A stretch of DNA of 64,000 nt from Nocardia sp. NBC_00508 (GTDB lineage Bacteria > Actinomycetota > Actinomycetes > Mycobacteriales > Mycobacteriaceae). The translations under genes and the position numbers were made by a program. Location of the stretch: the NCBI RefSeq assembly GCF_036346875.1, contig NZ_CP107852.1:2790001-2854000 (forward strand). Reading direction: 5' to 3'. Positions within the stretch are counted from its first letter, which is position 1; each line of letters starts with the position of its first letter. The notes under the pieces are model-generated. The model was not told where the DNA came from. It saw nothing but the letters and a program-made list of their open reading frames with translations, and did no database searches. Positions 38,224 through 47,651 of this stretch are shown here, in pieces.

Positions 38224-38868
38224 TCAGGTCAGGGCGGTCTGCTGCCCGCCTTTCGTCGGCGTAACGAACATCCCGGCCCGCGCCGCGCTGCTGGCGGCCA
38301 CCGCGGTTGTCCGGATTGCGTTGTCGTCGATGGGGTCGCCGCTGGCGAGCAGTCTGTAATAGAGCGGACCGGAAACCGCGGACAGGACGGCACGGGGGTC
38401 GGTGCCAGGGGGAGCTTCGCCGCGCTGTATCGCGGCCGCGACGCAGGGGGCCCATTCGGTGAGTCGGATGTCGTAGAAGCGGCGCAGCGCGGTGGCGGCG
38501 GTCTCGTCGCAGGTGGCGGCGGCGATGACGGCCTGGAACAGCCGCCCTTGGCGCGGGTCGGTCAACGCCGAGGCGACCAGGCGGGCGTTGGCGGTGAGAT
38601 CGCCGAGCAGCGAACCGGTATCAGCATGCGGCAGCGACTGTTCGGCCATGTCGGCCAGCAGATCTGTGACCAGCCCGGCGGGAGTGCGCCAGCGGCGGTA
38701 GACGGTGGTCTTGCCGACCTCGGCGCGCGCCGCGACCTCGGCGAGATCCAGGTGGGCGAAGCCACGTACCGCGAGCAGGTCCCCCGCGACGCGCAGCACG
38801 GCCTCACGCACCCGCGCGGTCCGTCCACCAGGGCGAACCGAGCCGGGCGTGGCCTCTTCATGCTCCAT
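38224..38868 (-). CDS. TetR family transcriptional regulator
   Basis: 214 residues. N-terminal HTH at residues 18-64: VREAVLRVAGDLLAVRGFAHLDLAEVAARAEVGKTTVYRRW. The ligand-binding C-terminal part is variable. Divergent from an aldo/keto reductase with 128 bases between, so a local regulator is likely. Confidence 0.93.
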   Translation of the reverse strand: MEHEEATPGSVRPGGRTARVREAVLRVAGDLLAVRGFAHLDLAEVAARAEVGKTTVYRRWRTPAGLVTDLLADMAEQSLPHADTGSLLGDLTANARLVASALTDPRQGRLFQAVIAAATCDETAATALRRFYDIRLTEWAPCVAAAIQRGEAPPGTDPRAVLSAVSGPLYYRLLASGDPIDDNAIRTTAVAASSAARAGMFVTPTKGGQQTALT

Positions 38869-38996
38869 AACGGGACTCCAGTTTCATTTACCCGTCAGCA
38901 GGTGTACTGTTCGAGTTGTTAACGGAACTATAGACCCTTTTGGGGAGGGCCATCCCGGCCACCCCGGACGGTTGAACACGCATTAGGAGCGGTCCG

Positions 38997-40058
38997 GTGA
39001 ACCTGCAGACGGTAGACACACAGATGGAGTACCGGCGGCTCGGCGCGTCAGGCCTGCTCGTCCCGGCCCTGAGCTTCGGCGCGGGCACCTTCGGCGGACG
39101 GGGCGAGTTGTTCAGCGCATGGGGCGACACCGACGCCGACCAGGCACGACGGCTGGTCGACATCAGCCTGGACGCGGGTGTCACGATGTTCGACACAGCC
39201 GACGTCTACTCCGACGGCGCCTCCGAAGAGGTACTGGGCGCCGCCGTCAAGGGCAGGCGAGATCAGGTGTTGCTGTCCACCAAGGCGACATTGCCGACCG
39301 GCCCGGGCCCGCGAGACGCCGGTTCCGGACGAGCCAGGTTGATCGGCGCGGTCGAAGCGTCGCTACGCAGACTGGGCACCGACTACATCGATCTGTTCCA
39401 GTTGCATGCCTTCGACGCGGGCACGCCGGTGGAGGAAGTCGTCGCCGCACTGGACGACCTGGTGCGCGCCGGCAAGATCCGCTATGTCGGCGCCTCGAAC
39501 TTCGCGGGCTGGCAGCTGATGAAATCCCTTGCCGCAGCCGATCGCAACGGCCTGACCAGGTATGTCGCGCACCAGGTCTACTACTCGCTGGTCGGGCGCG
39601 ACTACGAGTGGGAGCTCATGCCGCTCGGGCGCGACCAGGGCGTGGGCGCGGTCGTCTGGAGCCCGCTGGGCTGGGGCAGGCTCACCGGCAAGATCCGTCG
39701 TGGCCGGCCGCTGCCGGAGGGCAGCCGTCTGCACCGGACCGCAGCGGCCGGTCCACCGGTGGATGACGAGAAGCTCTACGACGTGGTCGACGTCCTCGAC
39801 GAGCTGGCCGCCGAAACCGGTAAGACCATCCCGCAGATCGCCCTGAACTGGCTGCTACGCCGTCCGACTGTCGCGACCGTCATCGTCGGCGCCCGCAACG
39901 AGGACCAATTGCGCCAGAACCTCGGCGCCATCGGCTGGGAACTCGACGCCGATCAAATCGCCCGCCTGGACAAAGCCAGCGCCACCACCCCGCCCTACCC
40001 CTACTACCCGTACTACCGTCTGCCGGACTTCACCCGCCTGAACCCACCCGCGGTGTGA
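38997..40058 (+). CDS. Aldo/keto reductase
   Basis: 353 residues from GTG 38997; ATG 39024 (MEYRRLGASGL) is the conserved start and is equally likely. TIM barrel with the tetrad: Asp/Tyr in FDTADVYSDGASE, Lys in LLSTKAT, His in LFQLHAFD. C-terminal NADPH motif VIVGARNEDQL. Resembles the bacterial AKR group related to YajO or potassium-channel beta subunits. Reduces aldehydes or ketones; substrate unknown. Probably controlled by the divergent TetR. Confidence 0.93.
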   Translation: MNLQTVDTQMEYRRLGASGLLVPALSFGAGTFGGRGELFSAWGDTDADQARRLVDISLDAGVTMFDTADVYSDGASEEVLGAAVKGRRDQVLLSTKATLPTGPGPRDAGSGRARLIGAVEASLRRLGTDYIDLFQLHAFDAGTPVEEVVAALDDLVRAGKIRYVGASNFAGWQLMKSLAAADRNGLTRYVAHQVYYSLVGRDYEWELMPLGRDQGVGAVVWSPLGWGRLTGKIRRGRPLPEGSRLHRTAAAGPPVDDEKLYDVVDVLDELAAETGKTIPQIALNWLLRRPTVATVIVGARNEDQLRQNLGAIGWELDADQIARLDKASATTPPYPYYPYYRLPDFTRLNPPAV

Positions 40059-40179
40059 GCGAACACACTGTCATCCCCCGATCGGCGAGGCCGGTCTCGC
40101 CGATCACGAGGACGCGATCCATCGCACACGACAGCGCCGTGCAAGGGCCGTGCAAGGAGCGACCGGCACAGTCGTCGGC

Positions 40180-41172
40180 ATGACTTCTTTCGCACCATAT
40201 TCAGCGCTCGCCGTGGAGGCAGACGGCCTGGTCAAGGTGTTCGGGGAACAGCGCGCCGTCGACGGTGTGAGCCTGGCGGTGCCGCGGGGCTCGGTGTACG
40301 GCGTGCTCGGGCCGAACGGCGCCGGCAAGACGACGACCATCCGGATGCTGGCGACCCTGTTGCGGCCGGATGGCGGCAGCGCCCGGATCTTCGGCCACGA
40401 CGTGGTCGCGGAGCCGACGGCGGTCCGCTCGCTGCTCGGCGTCACCGGACAGTACGCCTCGGTCGACGAGGACTTGACCGCCACCGAGAACCTGGTCGTC
40501 TTCTCCCGCCTGCTCGGCCTGAGCCGGATCGACGCCCGGCGCAAGGCGGTCGAGCTGCTGGAAGAATTCGACCTCGTCGAGGCGGCGGACAAACCGCTGC
40601 GGAACTTCTCCGGCGGCATGCGGCGCAGACTCGATCTGGCGGCCAGCCTGATCGCGACGCCGCCGCTGCTGTTCCTGGACGAACCGACCACCGGCCTCGA
40701 TCCGCGCACTCGCGCCCAGATGTGGGAGACCATCCGCCGCCTGGTCCGTGCGGGAGCGACGGTGCTGCTCACCACGCAGTATCTGGACGAGGCCGATCAG
40801 CTGGCCGACCGGATCGCGGTGATCGACCACGGCAAGGTGATCGCCGACGGCACGGCCGACGAACTCAAGGCCTCGGTGGGCGGCTCCTCCCTGCACTTGA
40901 CCCTGGTCGATCGGGGCCAGGTGGACGAGGCGCGCCGCATCATCGGCGATTTCCTCGGTACCGAAACGCAGATCACCCCGGAGGCGGGACGCCTCACCGC
41001 GCCGTTGCCCGACGCCGGTGTCACCGCGGATCTGCTGATCCGCCTGCGCGAGTGGGAGATCGGGGTCGACGAGATCACCGTGAGCAAGCCGAGCCTGGAC
41101 GAGGTCTTCCTCACCATCACCGGCCACCCGGCCGACGACAGCACCGACGAGTCCGAGAGGAGCGCGGCATGA
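40180..41172 (+). CDS. DrrA-like ABC transporter ATPase
   Basis: 330 residues from the ATG at 40180 (MTSFAPYSALAVEADGL). Walker A GPNGAGKTTTI, signature FSGGMRRRLDLA, Walker B LLFLDEPTTGLDPR, switch His region LLTTQYLDEADQ (typical of daunorubicin-resistance ATPases), and a DUF4162-like tail (KPSLDEVFLTITGH). Drug or lipid export with the permease downstream. Confidence 0.94.
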   Translation: MTSFAPYSALAVEADGLVKVFGEQRAVDGVSLAVPRGSVYGVLGPNGAGKTTTIRMLATLLRPDGGSARIFGHDVVAEPTAVRSLLGVTGQYASVDEDLTATENLVVFSRLLGLSRIDARRKAVELLEEFDLVEAADKPLRNFSGGMRRRLDLAASLIATPPLLFLDEPTTGLDPRTRAQMWETIRRLVRAGATVLLTTQYLDEADQLADRIAVIDHGKVIADGTADELKASVGGSSLHLTLVDRGQVDEARRIIGDFLGTETQITPEAGRLTAPLPDAGVTADLLIRLREWEIGVDEITVSKPSLDEVFLTITGHPADDSTDESERSAA

Positions 41173-41207
41173 GCGGTCAGGCCCGGCGCAGCGTAACCAC
41201 GCAGGAC

Positions 41208-41310
41208 CCCGCGCATGCCGACGATAGACACAGCATGAGCGTCTGGCCCGCAGGCGGCAGCCTGCGAGACCACGGAGGGCCTGCGCATGCCGACGAAGGA
41301 CACAGGATGA
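41208..41310 (+). repeat. In-frame 72-bp duplication at the ABC operon junction
   Basis: GCGCATGCCGACGA followed by GACACAG-ATGA occurs at 41211 and again 72 bases later. The region also shares an 18-bp string with 29997-30014 (complement at 41168-41185) and a 13-bp string (41268-41280 with 29966-29978). A dispersed repeat seems to have entered between the ATPase and permease genes while keeping the frame. Confidence 0.6.
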
Positions 41311-42134
41311 CCACGATCACCGCGACCGAGACCGCGGCGCCGACACCGATTCTCGAAGTGAGCAACCGGATTCCGATCGGGCAGGCGGTGGCGAACTCGT
41401 TCACCATGGCCTACCGCGGCCTGCTGAAGATCAAGCACAAGCCCGAGCAGCTGTTCGACGTCACGATTCAGCCGATCCTGTTCACCGCATTGTTCGCCTA
41501 CATCTTCGGTGGCGCCATCGGCGGCAGTGTGCGGGACTACCTGCCGACCCTGATCCCCGGCATCCTGGTGCAGACGGTGGTGCTCACGTCGGTCGTCACC
41601 GGCACCCAGTTGCGCGAGGACATGGACAAGGGCGTTTTCGACCGCTTCAAATCCCTTCCGATCGCCCGCATCTCGGCCCTGGCCGGGGCGCTGATCGCGG
41701 ACATGGTTCGCTACGTCATCGCGACCGTGCTGACCGTCGTCGTCGGTCTGTGCATCGGCTATCGGCCGGAGGGCGGGGTGGTCGGCGTCGTCGCGGCGGG
41801 TCTGGTCATCGTGGCGTGCTCGTTCGCGATCAGCTGGATCTGGGCGCTGGTCGGGGTCACCGGCAAGAGCGCGGCAGGCGTGCAGGGTATCTCGATGATG
41901 ATCATGTTCCCGCTGACCTTCATGTCCGGCGCCTTCGCGCTGGTGAGCACCATGCCGGGGTGGATGCAGGGGCTCAACCACGCGAACCCCGTGTACTACA
42001 TGGTGAACGCGTGCCGTGGGCTGATGAACGGCGGCGGGTTCGGCGGCGACCTGGCTTGGTCGCTGATCGGCTCACTGGTCGTGATCTCGATCTTCGCCCC
42101 GCTCACCGTCAAGGCGTACATGCGACGGGCATGA
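41307..42134 (+). CDS. DrrB-like ABC transporter permease
   Basis: 275 residues from the ATG at 41307 (MTTITATETAAPTP). The same frame is open to an ATG at 41169, which overlaps the ATPase stop and would add 46 repeat-derived residues. ABC-2 fold with six transmembrane helices: LFDVTIQPILFTALFAYIFGG, LVQTVVLTSVVTG, DRFKSLPIARISALAG, GVQGISMMIMFPLTF. Exports a hydrophobic compound together with the upstream ATPase. Confidence 0.92.
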   Translation: MTTITATETAAPTPILEVSNRIPIGQAVANSFTMAYRGLLKIKHKPEQLFDVTIQPILFTALFAYIFGGAIGGSVRDYLPTLIPGILVQTVVLTSVVTGTQLREDMDKGVFDRFKSLPIARISALAGALIADMVRYVIATVLTVVVGLCIGYRPEGGVVGVVAAGLVIVACSFAISWIWALVGVTGKSAAGVQGISMMIMFPLTFMSGAFALVSTMPGWMQGLNHANPVYYMVNACRGLMNGGGFGGDLAWSLIGSLVVISIFAPLTVKAYMRRA

Positions 42135-42418
42135 AGTGCGCGAACATCGGCACACCGGGGGACCGCGGTCGCCCGTGTGCCGTCGTGCCGTCGAGGACTA
42201 CTCGGAGGTCGACGTGGCGGCCGAAAGCAGCGAGGGGTTCGGCACACGGGGTACGCCAGACACTCGGCGTTCGGTCGTGTGGGTGAGGCTCTTTCGAGGG
42301 TCCAGGTAGCCGCCGAAAGCACCGAACCGATCAGCGCGTAGCACGTCGTTCATTGGTCTTGCCTGCGCTCTGCAAGAGGCTCTCGCCACAGGTTCCGGCG
42401 TCGCGAAAGACACCGCGG

Positions 42419-45400
42419 TCAGCGAGCGTCGTTCAGCTCCTGGATCATCCGCATGATCCGGTTGGCAGAGTCTCTGCGGCGCAGGTGGCCGACCCGGTCG
42501 CGCTCCTGGCCGACCCGCTCGGCGCCGAGGGTCGCGACCGCGGCGTCCCGGTGCCGGTCCCAGCGCATTGTGGGAAAGTCCTGGCGGCAGAACACATTCG
42601 GAGCCAGGGCGAGCAGCTCGATACCACGCGGGACGTCAAGGCCGACAGCGATGAGATACGAGCCGATGGCGCAGGCGACGGCACCGATCTGCGGCAGGTC
42701 CTGGTACTGCGTCATCATCGGCACCATGAGCTCGGCCAGCTCGGCGGCCAGGGCCGCGCCGGTATCGGCCGCACCGTAGAGCACCTTCGCGTCGAGCGCC
42801 GCCGCAGCGAGCATCAGTGCGCCGGGCCCCGGCCCGAGCGCCTGGTCCGGCCAGCCGAACAGTTCCAGTGCGCGCTGGTAGCGAGCGAAACCCTCCGCTA
42901 TGTCGCCCGCCGCGAACGCCACCTCGGCTGAACTCTGCATGACGGTGGACAGCAGGCGGTTCCGCCCGCCGGTCGCGCCATCCAGGTCCGGGGTGCCGAA
43001 CGCGAGCTCGAGTTCCCGCTCGGCCTGCGCCAGCTCGCCGATGCCGACCAGCGAAGCCACCAGCAGGCTGCGGATCTCCACGGTGTCCTCGTAAGCGCCG
43101 AGCCGCTGCAGCAGCTCGAGCGAACGGCGGTAGTAGGTCACCGATTCCGCGTACTGCGCGATCTGGCCGCAGACCTGGCCGAGGTGCCTGCACACCATGG
43201 CCACGCTCCAGACGTTGTTGTGCCCGAAGGCATCCAGCGCCCTGATCGCGTCGACGGTCGAGCCGCGCACGTCGCCGAGATTCTCCCGGATGTTGGCGCG
43301 CAACAGCAGCGCGGCGGCCATGGTCTCCGGATCGCCCGACCACACCGCGTCGGCGATCAGCCTGCCGAGTCCGCGTCCGTCGGCCCTGGTGAGCACGACA
43401 CGGCCGGTGAAGCTATTGGTCTCGGTGAGATCGGCGCCCGCACGGAACAAACGACGCACTTTCAGGCGCAGCCGGGCGAGTTCGCGGGCGCTCCCGCCAA
43501 TGTAGGTGAGATGCAAGAACATCATCTCGTAGGTGGTGAGCACCAGGTCGGCGCGCGGAGCGTCCGGACCGAAGTCGGGCGCATCCAATTCGACTACCCG
43601 CTCCGCCCAATTGACCACCTCCATGTGCGAGCCGCGGATCACCCACAACATGGCGACGACGGGGAAGACCGTGTACGCCGTCGCCGCGTGCCGCCGTTCG
43701 AGCGCGCAGCGCAGCGCCGCGAGCAGGTTGTCCAGCTCCGCCGCCACCGAGAGCGCGAGGTGAACCTGATCGCCGGTCATATACCGGCGCGCGACGTCGT
43801 CGGCATAGTCCTCGGCCCACCGCATCATTCGGGTGTCGACCGCTTCCGGCTCGCCCGCGACACCGGTCGATCGCTCTTCGCCGAATTCTCGAACGGTCTC
43901 CAGCATCCGGTACCGGATGCCGATCACCTCGTCGTCCAACACGGTGAGCAGCGACTGGTTGACCAGGCCGTCGACAGCAGCGGCGACATCCTCCAGGTCA
44001 GCTCCACTCGCCACCGCCTCGGCGGCCGACAGCGTGAAACCGGCGGGAAATCGGCACAATCGGCGCAGCGCCACCTGCTGTTCGTCGTCGAGCAGGTTCC
44101 AGCTCCAGTCGATCACCGCGTGCAGCGTGCGGTGCCGCTCGGGCGAGCTGCGGTCGCCGTGGCGCAGCAGCGCGAACCGGTCGGCCAGCCGTTCGTTGAT
44201 CTCCTCGACGCTCATCACCCGCACCCGAGCGGCGGCCAGCTCGATGGCCAACGGCAGCCCGTCGAGGGTGTGGCAGAGCTGGGCTACGACGTCCGGGTCG
44301 AGCCGGACGGCGGGCCGCACCGCCCTGGCTCGCGCGGCGAACAGCTCGGTCGCGGGCGAGCCCGCCGCGTCGATGGTCAAGGGCGGCAATGGGTACACGG
44401 TCTCCGCGGTGATCGTCAGCGGTGATCGGCTCGTGGTGAGCACGGTCAGCCGGTTCGCGACGCCGATCAGGTCGGCGACCACCACTGCGACGGCGTCGAT
44501 CAGGTGCTCGCAGTTGTCCAGGATGAGCAGCATCGAACGGGCCGACACCGCGTCCTGCAGCCGTCTGCGCGCGTCGATGGTCTGTCCGGAACGCAGTGCC
44601 GCCGTGTCGAAGGTGACATCGCTGAGCCCGAGCACCGCGGCGATCGCCGCCTCGACCTCGACCCTGGCGTCGGCGCTGTCGGCGCGCACCGAAGCCAGCT
44701 CGACCAGCACAACCGGCCGCGCGCCTGCTACGCGGGTACCGAGCTCGTTGGCAATCCTGGTCTTTCCCGCACCGCCTGGGCCGAGCACGGTCACCACCCG
44801 GGAATCGCGCAGCAGGTCGGCGAGCGCGGCGAGATCGGCCGCACGGCCGAGCAGCGCATTGGGCGCGGCACGCAACCCGATGGCGGCGGGCAGCGGTTCC
44901 GCGGCGATTCCAGCCGCAACCGCCGGTACGGTAGGTAGTTCTGCGCCGATACCTGCCGCAGCTGTCGGCTCGGGTGCGAAACCATTCCTGGAGCCGCCGA
45001 CCGCCGCAGACACACCCGTGTAGCTCGGCTGCGCCGCGGCGCGGCCTGCCTGCTCCCCCCGCAGGATCGCGGTGTGCACTGCGACAAGTGCCGGTCCCGG
45101 GTCCGTGCCGAGTCGCCCGACCAGCCGGGAACGGAAGGCCGCGAAGGATTCCAGCGCCTCGTTGGCTCGCCCTGCCGCGGCGAGCAGGCGCATCAGGGTC
45201 TGCTGCGCGGGCTCGTCCAATGGGTCGGCGGCGGCTCGGCGGCGGGCCAGACGCAGTGCGCCGTCGATGTCACCGCCGTCCTGGCGCGCGGTCAGCTCGA
45301 GATCGTCGAGTTCGGTGAGCAGGCGCCCGGCCGTGGCGCGCAGGTCGTCGGCCAGGTCACCGGAGGGCAGGTCGGCTCCGGGTTCGCCGCGCCACAGCGC

Positions 45401-45802
45401 CCGCGCCTGCCCGATCGCCGCGAGGCACCCGGCTGGATCGTCCTCCGTGTGGCACCGGCGAGCCGCTCGCACCCATTCTCCAGCCAAGGTCACATCGACT
45501 TGCTCGGCACCGACCGTCAGCCGGTAGCCCGCGGGGCCGATCTCCAGCGCGCCCTCCGGCAGCGCCGCTCGCAGCCGAGAGACCTGGGTGTGCAGCGCGT
45601 TCATCGGCGACCGCGGCGGCTGTTCGCCCCAGACGTCATCGATCAAGGTTTGCGCGCTGCGGCTGCGCCCCGGCCGCATGGCCAGCGCCGCCAGCAGGAG
45701 CCGGGAGCGCGCACCGGGCAGCGGCGTCAGCACACCGGCACGGCGCAGCGCCACCTCGCCCAGCAAGGCCACCACGACCGATTCGCCTGCGGGCGTCGTC
45801 AC
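42419..45802 (-). CDS. SARP/AfsR-type transcriptional regulator (BTAD + NTPase + TPR)
   Basis: 1127 residues from the GTG at 45802 (VTTPAGESVVVALLGEV). Trans_reg_C winged helix at about 10-85 (LLLAALAMRPGRSRSAQTLIDDVWG, NALHTQVSRLRAALP), BTAD at about 90-240, then an Ala/Pro linker. P-loop VLGPGGAGKTRIANELG near 340, LLILDNCEHLI, and a long TPR-like C-terminal half. These proteins switch on secondary metabolism or stress genes, with NTP control. It faces away from the SRPBCC gene and toward the ABC exporter. Confidence 0.92.
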   Translation of the reverse strand: MTTPAGESVVVALLGEVALRRAGVLTPLPGARSRLLLAALAMRPGRSRSAQTLIDDVWGEQPPRSPMNALHTQVSRLRAALPEGALEIGPAGYRLTVGAEQVDVTLAGEWVRAARRCHTEDDPAGCLAAIGQARALWRGEPGADLPSGDLADDLRATAGRLLTELDDLELTARQDGGDIDGALRLARRRAAADPLDEPAQQTLMRLLAAAGRANEALESFAAFRSRLVGRLGTDPGPALVAVHTAILRGEQAGRAAAQPSYTGVSAAVGGSRNGFAPEPTAAAGIGAELPTVPAVAAGIAAEPLPAAIGLRAAPNALLGRAADLAALADLLRDSRVVTVLGPGGAGKTRIANELGTRVAGARPVVLVELASVRADSADARVEVEAAIAAVLGLSDVTFDTAALRSGQTIDARRRLQDAVSARSMLLILDNCEHLIDAVAVVVADLIGVANRLTVLTTSRSPLTITAETVYPLPPLTIDAAGSPATELFAARARAVRPAVRLDPDVVAQLCHTLDGLPLAIELAAARVRVMSVEEINERLADRFALLRHGDRSSPERHRTLHAVIDWSWNLLDDEQQVALRRLCRFPAGFTLSAAEAVASGADLEDVAAAVDGLVNQSLLTVLDDEVIGIRYRMLETVREFGEERSTGVAGEPEAVDTRMMRWAEDYADDVARRYMTGDQVHLALSVAAELDNLLAALRCALERRHAATAYTVFPVVAMLWVIRGSHMEVVNWAERVVELDAPDFGPDAPRADLVLTTYEMMFLHLTYIGGSARELARLRLKVRRLFRAGADLTETNSFTGRVVLTRADGRGLGRLIADAVWSGDPETMAAALLLRANIRENLGDVRGSTVDAIRALDAFGHNNVWSVAMVCRHLGQVCGQIAQYAESVTYYRRSLELLQRLGAYEDTVEIRSLLVASLVGIGELAQAERELELAFGTPDLDGATGGRNRLLSTVMQSSAEVAFAAGDIAEGFARYQRALELFGWPDQALGPGPGALMLAAAALDAKVLYGAADTGAALAAELAELMVPMMTQYQDLPQIGAVACAIGSYLIAVGLDVPRGIELLALAPNVFCRQDFPTMRWDRHRDAAVATLGAERVGQERDRVGHLRRRDSANRIMRMIQELNDAR

Positions 45803-45933
45803 TGCTCGATTGTGGCCGTGTGGGCCGTTGTGCTCCGGAAACATCCCGCGGTCATCGTAAGTGAGCACGCCCGGCCGGGCCGACACGATTCTTTTGCCGC
45901 CATTCCGGGTGCTCGGTCGCTTAGGCTCACCGC

Positions 45934-46398
45934 ATGGCTGAGTTCGAGGTGGTCCGGTCGGCCGTGATCACGGCCGAACCCGCGCGAGTGCACGCGCTGA
46001 TCAACGATTTTCACGAATGGGTCAACTGGTCGCCATGGGAGGGCCTCGACCCGCAGTTGCAGCGCAGTTATTCCGGCGCGGACTCCGGTATCGGCGCACG
46101 CTACGCCTGGAGCGGGAACCGGAAGGCGGGTGCGGGCAACATGGAAATCGTCAGCAGCACCGAGCGCCAGATCGGGGTGCGCCTGGAATTCCTGAAGCCG
46201 ATGAAGGCCACCAACCAGGTGATCTTCGTCTTGGACCCGGTCGAGACCGGCACCGAGGTGACCTGGCGGATGACCGGACAGCAGACCGGTCTGATGGGCT
46301 TTATCGGCAAGCTCATCCCGATGGACAGATTCGTCGGCCGGGACTTCGAGAAGGGGCTCGCCCAGCTGCAGCAGGTGGCGACGGACGGAACGGCCTGA
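45934..46398 (+). CDS. SRPBCC (START-like) family protein
   Basis: 154 residues. Begins MAEFEVVRSAVITAEPARVHALINDFHEWVNWSPWEGLDP, the polyketide-cyclase/SRPBCC pattern, then a beta-sheet (YSGADSGIGARYAWSGN) and a long C-terminal helix (FVGRDFEKGLAQLQQV). Binds a hydrophobic ligand in a cavity; function unknown. Divergent from the SARP gene with 131 bases between. Confidence 0.9.
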   Translation: MAEFEVVRSAVITAEPARVHALINDFHEWVNWSPWEGLDPQLQRSYSGADSGIGARYAWSGNRKAGAGNMEIVSSTERQIGVRLEFLKPMKATNQVIFVLDPVETGTEVTWRMTGQQTGLMGFIGKLIPMDRFVGRDFEKGLAQLQQVATDGTA

Positions 46399-46414
46399 TC
46401 GCCGCGCGCGCACA

Positions 46415-46551
46415 ATGCGTACCTCCGCCTTCGCTCCGGCCGTGCGCAGGCTGAAGACGGACTACGTCCGACAGCGCCCACTATGCGTACCTCCTGCCTT
46501 CGCTCCGGCCGTGCGCGGGCTGAAGACGGACTACGTCCGACTGCGCCCATT
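46415..46551 (+). repeat. Two tandem 68/69-bp repeats before menA
   Basis: The unit starting ATGCGTACCTCC (46415) recurs at 46483, differing at about five places and one inserted T; a third ATGC starts at 46552. Each holds the small hairpin CGGAC-TAC-GTCCG. The repeats end 11 bases before the menA start and so form its 5' region. Confidence 0.85.
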
Positions 46552-46562
46552 ATGCTGCGGAC

Positions 46563-47435
46563 ATGGCTACTGCAGCGCAATGGATCGAGGGCGCCCGACC
46601 GCGTACCCTGCCGAACGCGATCGCCCCTGTGCTCGCCGGGACCGGCGCCGCCGCGTCCATCGACGGGGCGGTGTGGTGGAAAGCGATTCTCGCGCTGCTG
46701 GTTTCGCTGGCGCTGATCGTCGGCGTCAATTACGCCAATGACTACTCCGACGGTATCCGCGGCACCGATGACGTCCGAGTCGGCCCCGTGCGCCTGGTCG
46801 GGCAGAAACTGGCCTCCCCCGCCGCGGTGAAGAATGCCGCGATCGCCAGCCTCGTCGTCGGCGCGATCTTCGGTCTGGTGCTCGTCGCCACCAGCGCGTG
46901 GTGGCTGCTGCTGATCGGCGCGGCCTGCCTGGCGGGAGCCTGGTACTACACCGGAGGCAGCAAGCCCTACGGTTACAGCGGATTCGGCGAGCTGGCGGTG
47001 TTCGTCTTCTTCGGGCTGATCGGCGTGCTCGGCACCCAGTTCGTGCAGGCGAACCGGATCGACTGGGTGGGCGCGCTGCTCGCGGTATCGGTGGGCGCGT
47101 TCTCCAGCGCCGTGCTCGTCGCGAACAACCTGCGCGACATCCCCACCGACACCGAGTCCGGGAAGGTCACTCTCGCGGTGAAACTCGGCGACCCCCGCAC
47201 CCGTACCCTGCATCTCGTACTGCTCGCGGTGCCGTTCGTCGCGACGCTGGTCCTGGTCGCCCGCACGCCCTTGGCGCTGGCCGGGCTGGTCGCCATTCCG
47301 CTGGCCATACGCGCCAACGCGCCGGTGCGCGGCGGCAAGGGCGGCCTGGAACTGATTCCCGCGTTGCGCGATTCCGGTCTCGCCTTGCTCGCCTGGTCGG
47401 CGATAACCGCACTCGCAGTCGGGTTGTGTCAGTAG
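46563..47435 (+). CDS. menA: 1,4-Dihydroxy-2-naphthoate polyprenyltransferase
   Basis: 290 residues, [20 protein letters not shown] start. UbiA superfamily: first Asp-rich motif [15 protein letters not shown] and second [13 protein letters not shown], with about eight transmembrane helices. Attaches the GrcC1-made prenyl chain to DHNA at the membrane, giving demethylmenaquinone. Preceded by tandem repeats and followed by the 150-bp hairpin element. Confidence 0.95.
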   Translation: MATAAQWIEGARPRTLPNAIAPVLAGTGAAASIDGAVWWKAILALLVSLALIVGVNYANDYSDGIRGTDDVRVGPVRLVGQKLASPAAVKNAAIASLVVGAIFGLVLVATSAWWLLLIGAACLAGAWYYTGGSKPYGYSGFGELAVFVFFGLIGVLGTQFVQANRIDWVGALLAVSVGAFSSAVLVANNLRDIPTDTESGKVTLAVKLGDPRTRTLHLVLLAVPFVATLVLVARTPLALAGLVAIPLAIRANAPVRGGKGGLELIPALRDSGLALLAWSAITALAVGLCQ

Positions 47436-47461
47436 TCAGTAAACCTGGGTTGCTACCCACA

Positions 47462-47611
47462 GCAACCACAGTGGCCCCACTCCCGCTTTCGAGCGAAGCG
47501 AGACCGAGCATCCCCCGTTCGCGGCCCGGCTCGCGTCCGAGCGGCCGCCGCGTCCGCGACGAAGTCGCCAGCGGCGGTCGCTCGGACGCGAGCCACAAGG
47601 GGGCCGCGAAC
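47462..47611. repeat. 150-bp hairpin element, copy B
   Basis: Near-identical copy of 18278-18427 in the same orientation, with the same nested stems. It lies in the convergent gap between menA and the holin-family gene, ending 40 bases beyond the stop of the latter. The adjacent GCAGCGCCGCAGGCGCTGC (about 47615-47633) is another hairpin. Confidence 0.85.
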
Positions 47612-47651
47612 ACGCAGCGCCGCAGGCGCTGCCGAAGACGCGGCGAAAATA

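Noticed and set aside
38880..38945. TetR operator between the TetR and aldo/keto reductase genes (AGTT-N8-AACT around GTTAAC)
   Set aside because: Arms are only four bases and do not extend; weaker than the MarR and HTH sites.
42198..42413. Small protein or leader peptide between the ABC permease and SARP genes
   Set aside because: The frame has low-complexity Ser/Thr/Arg content; only an imperfect 24-base direct repeat is seen, nothing to support translation.
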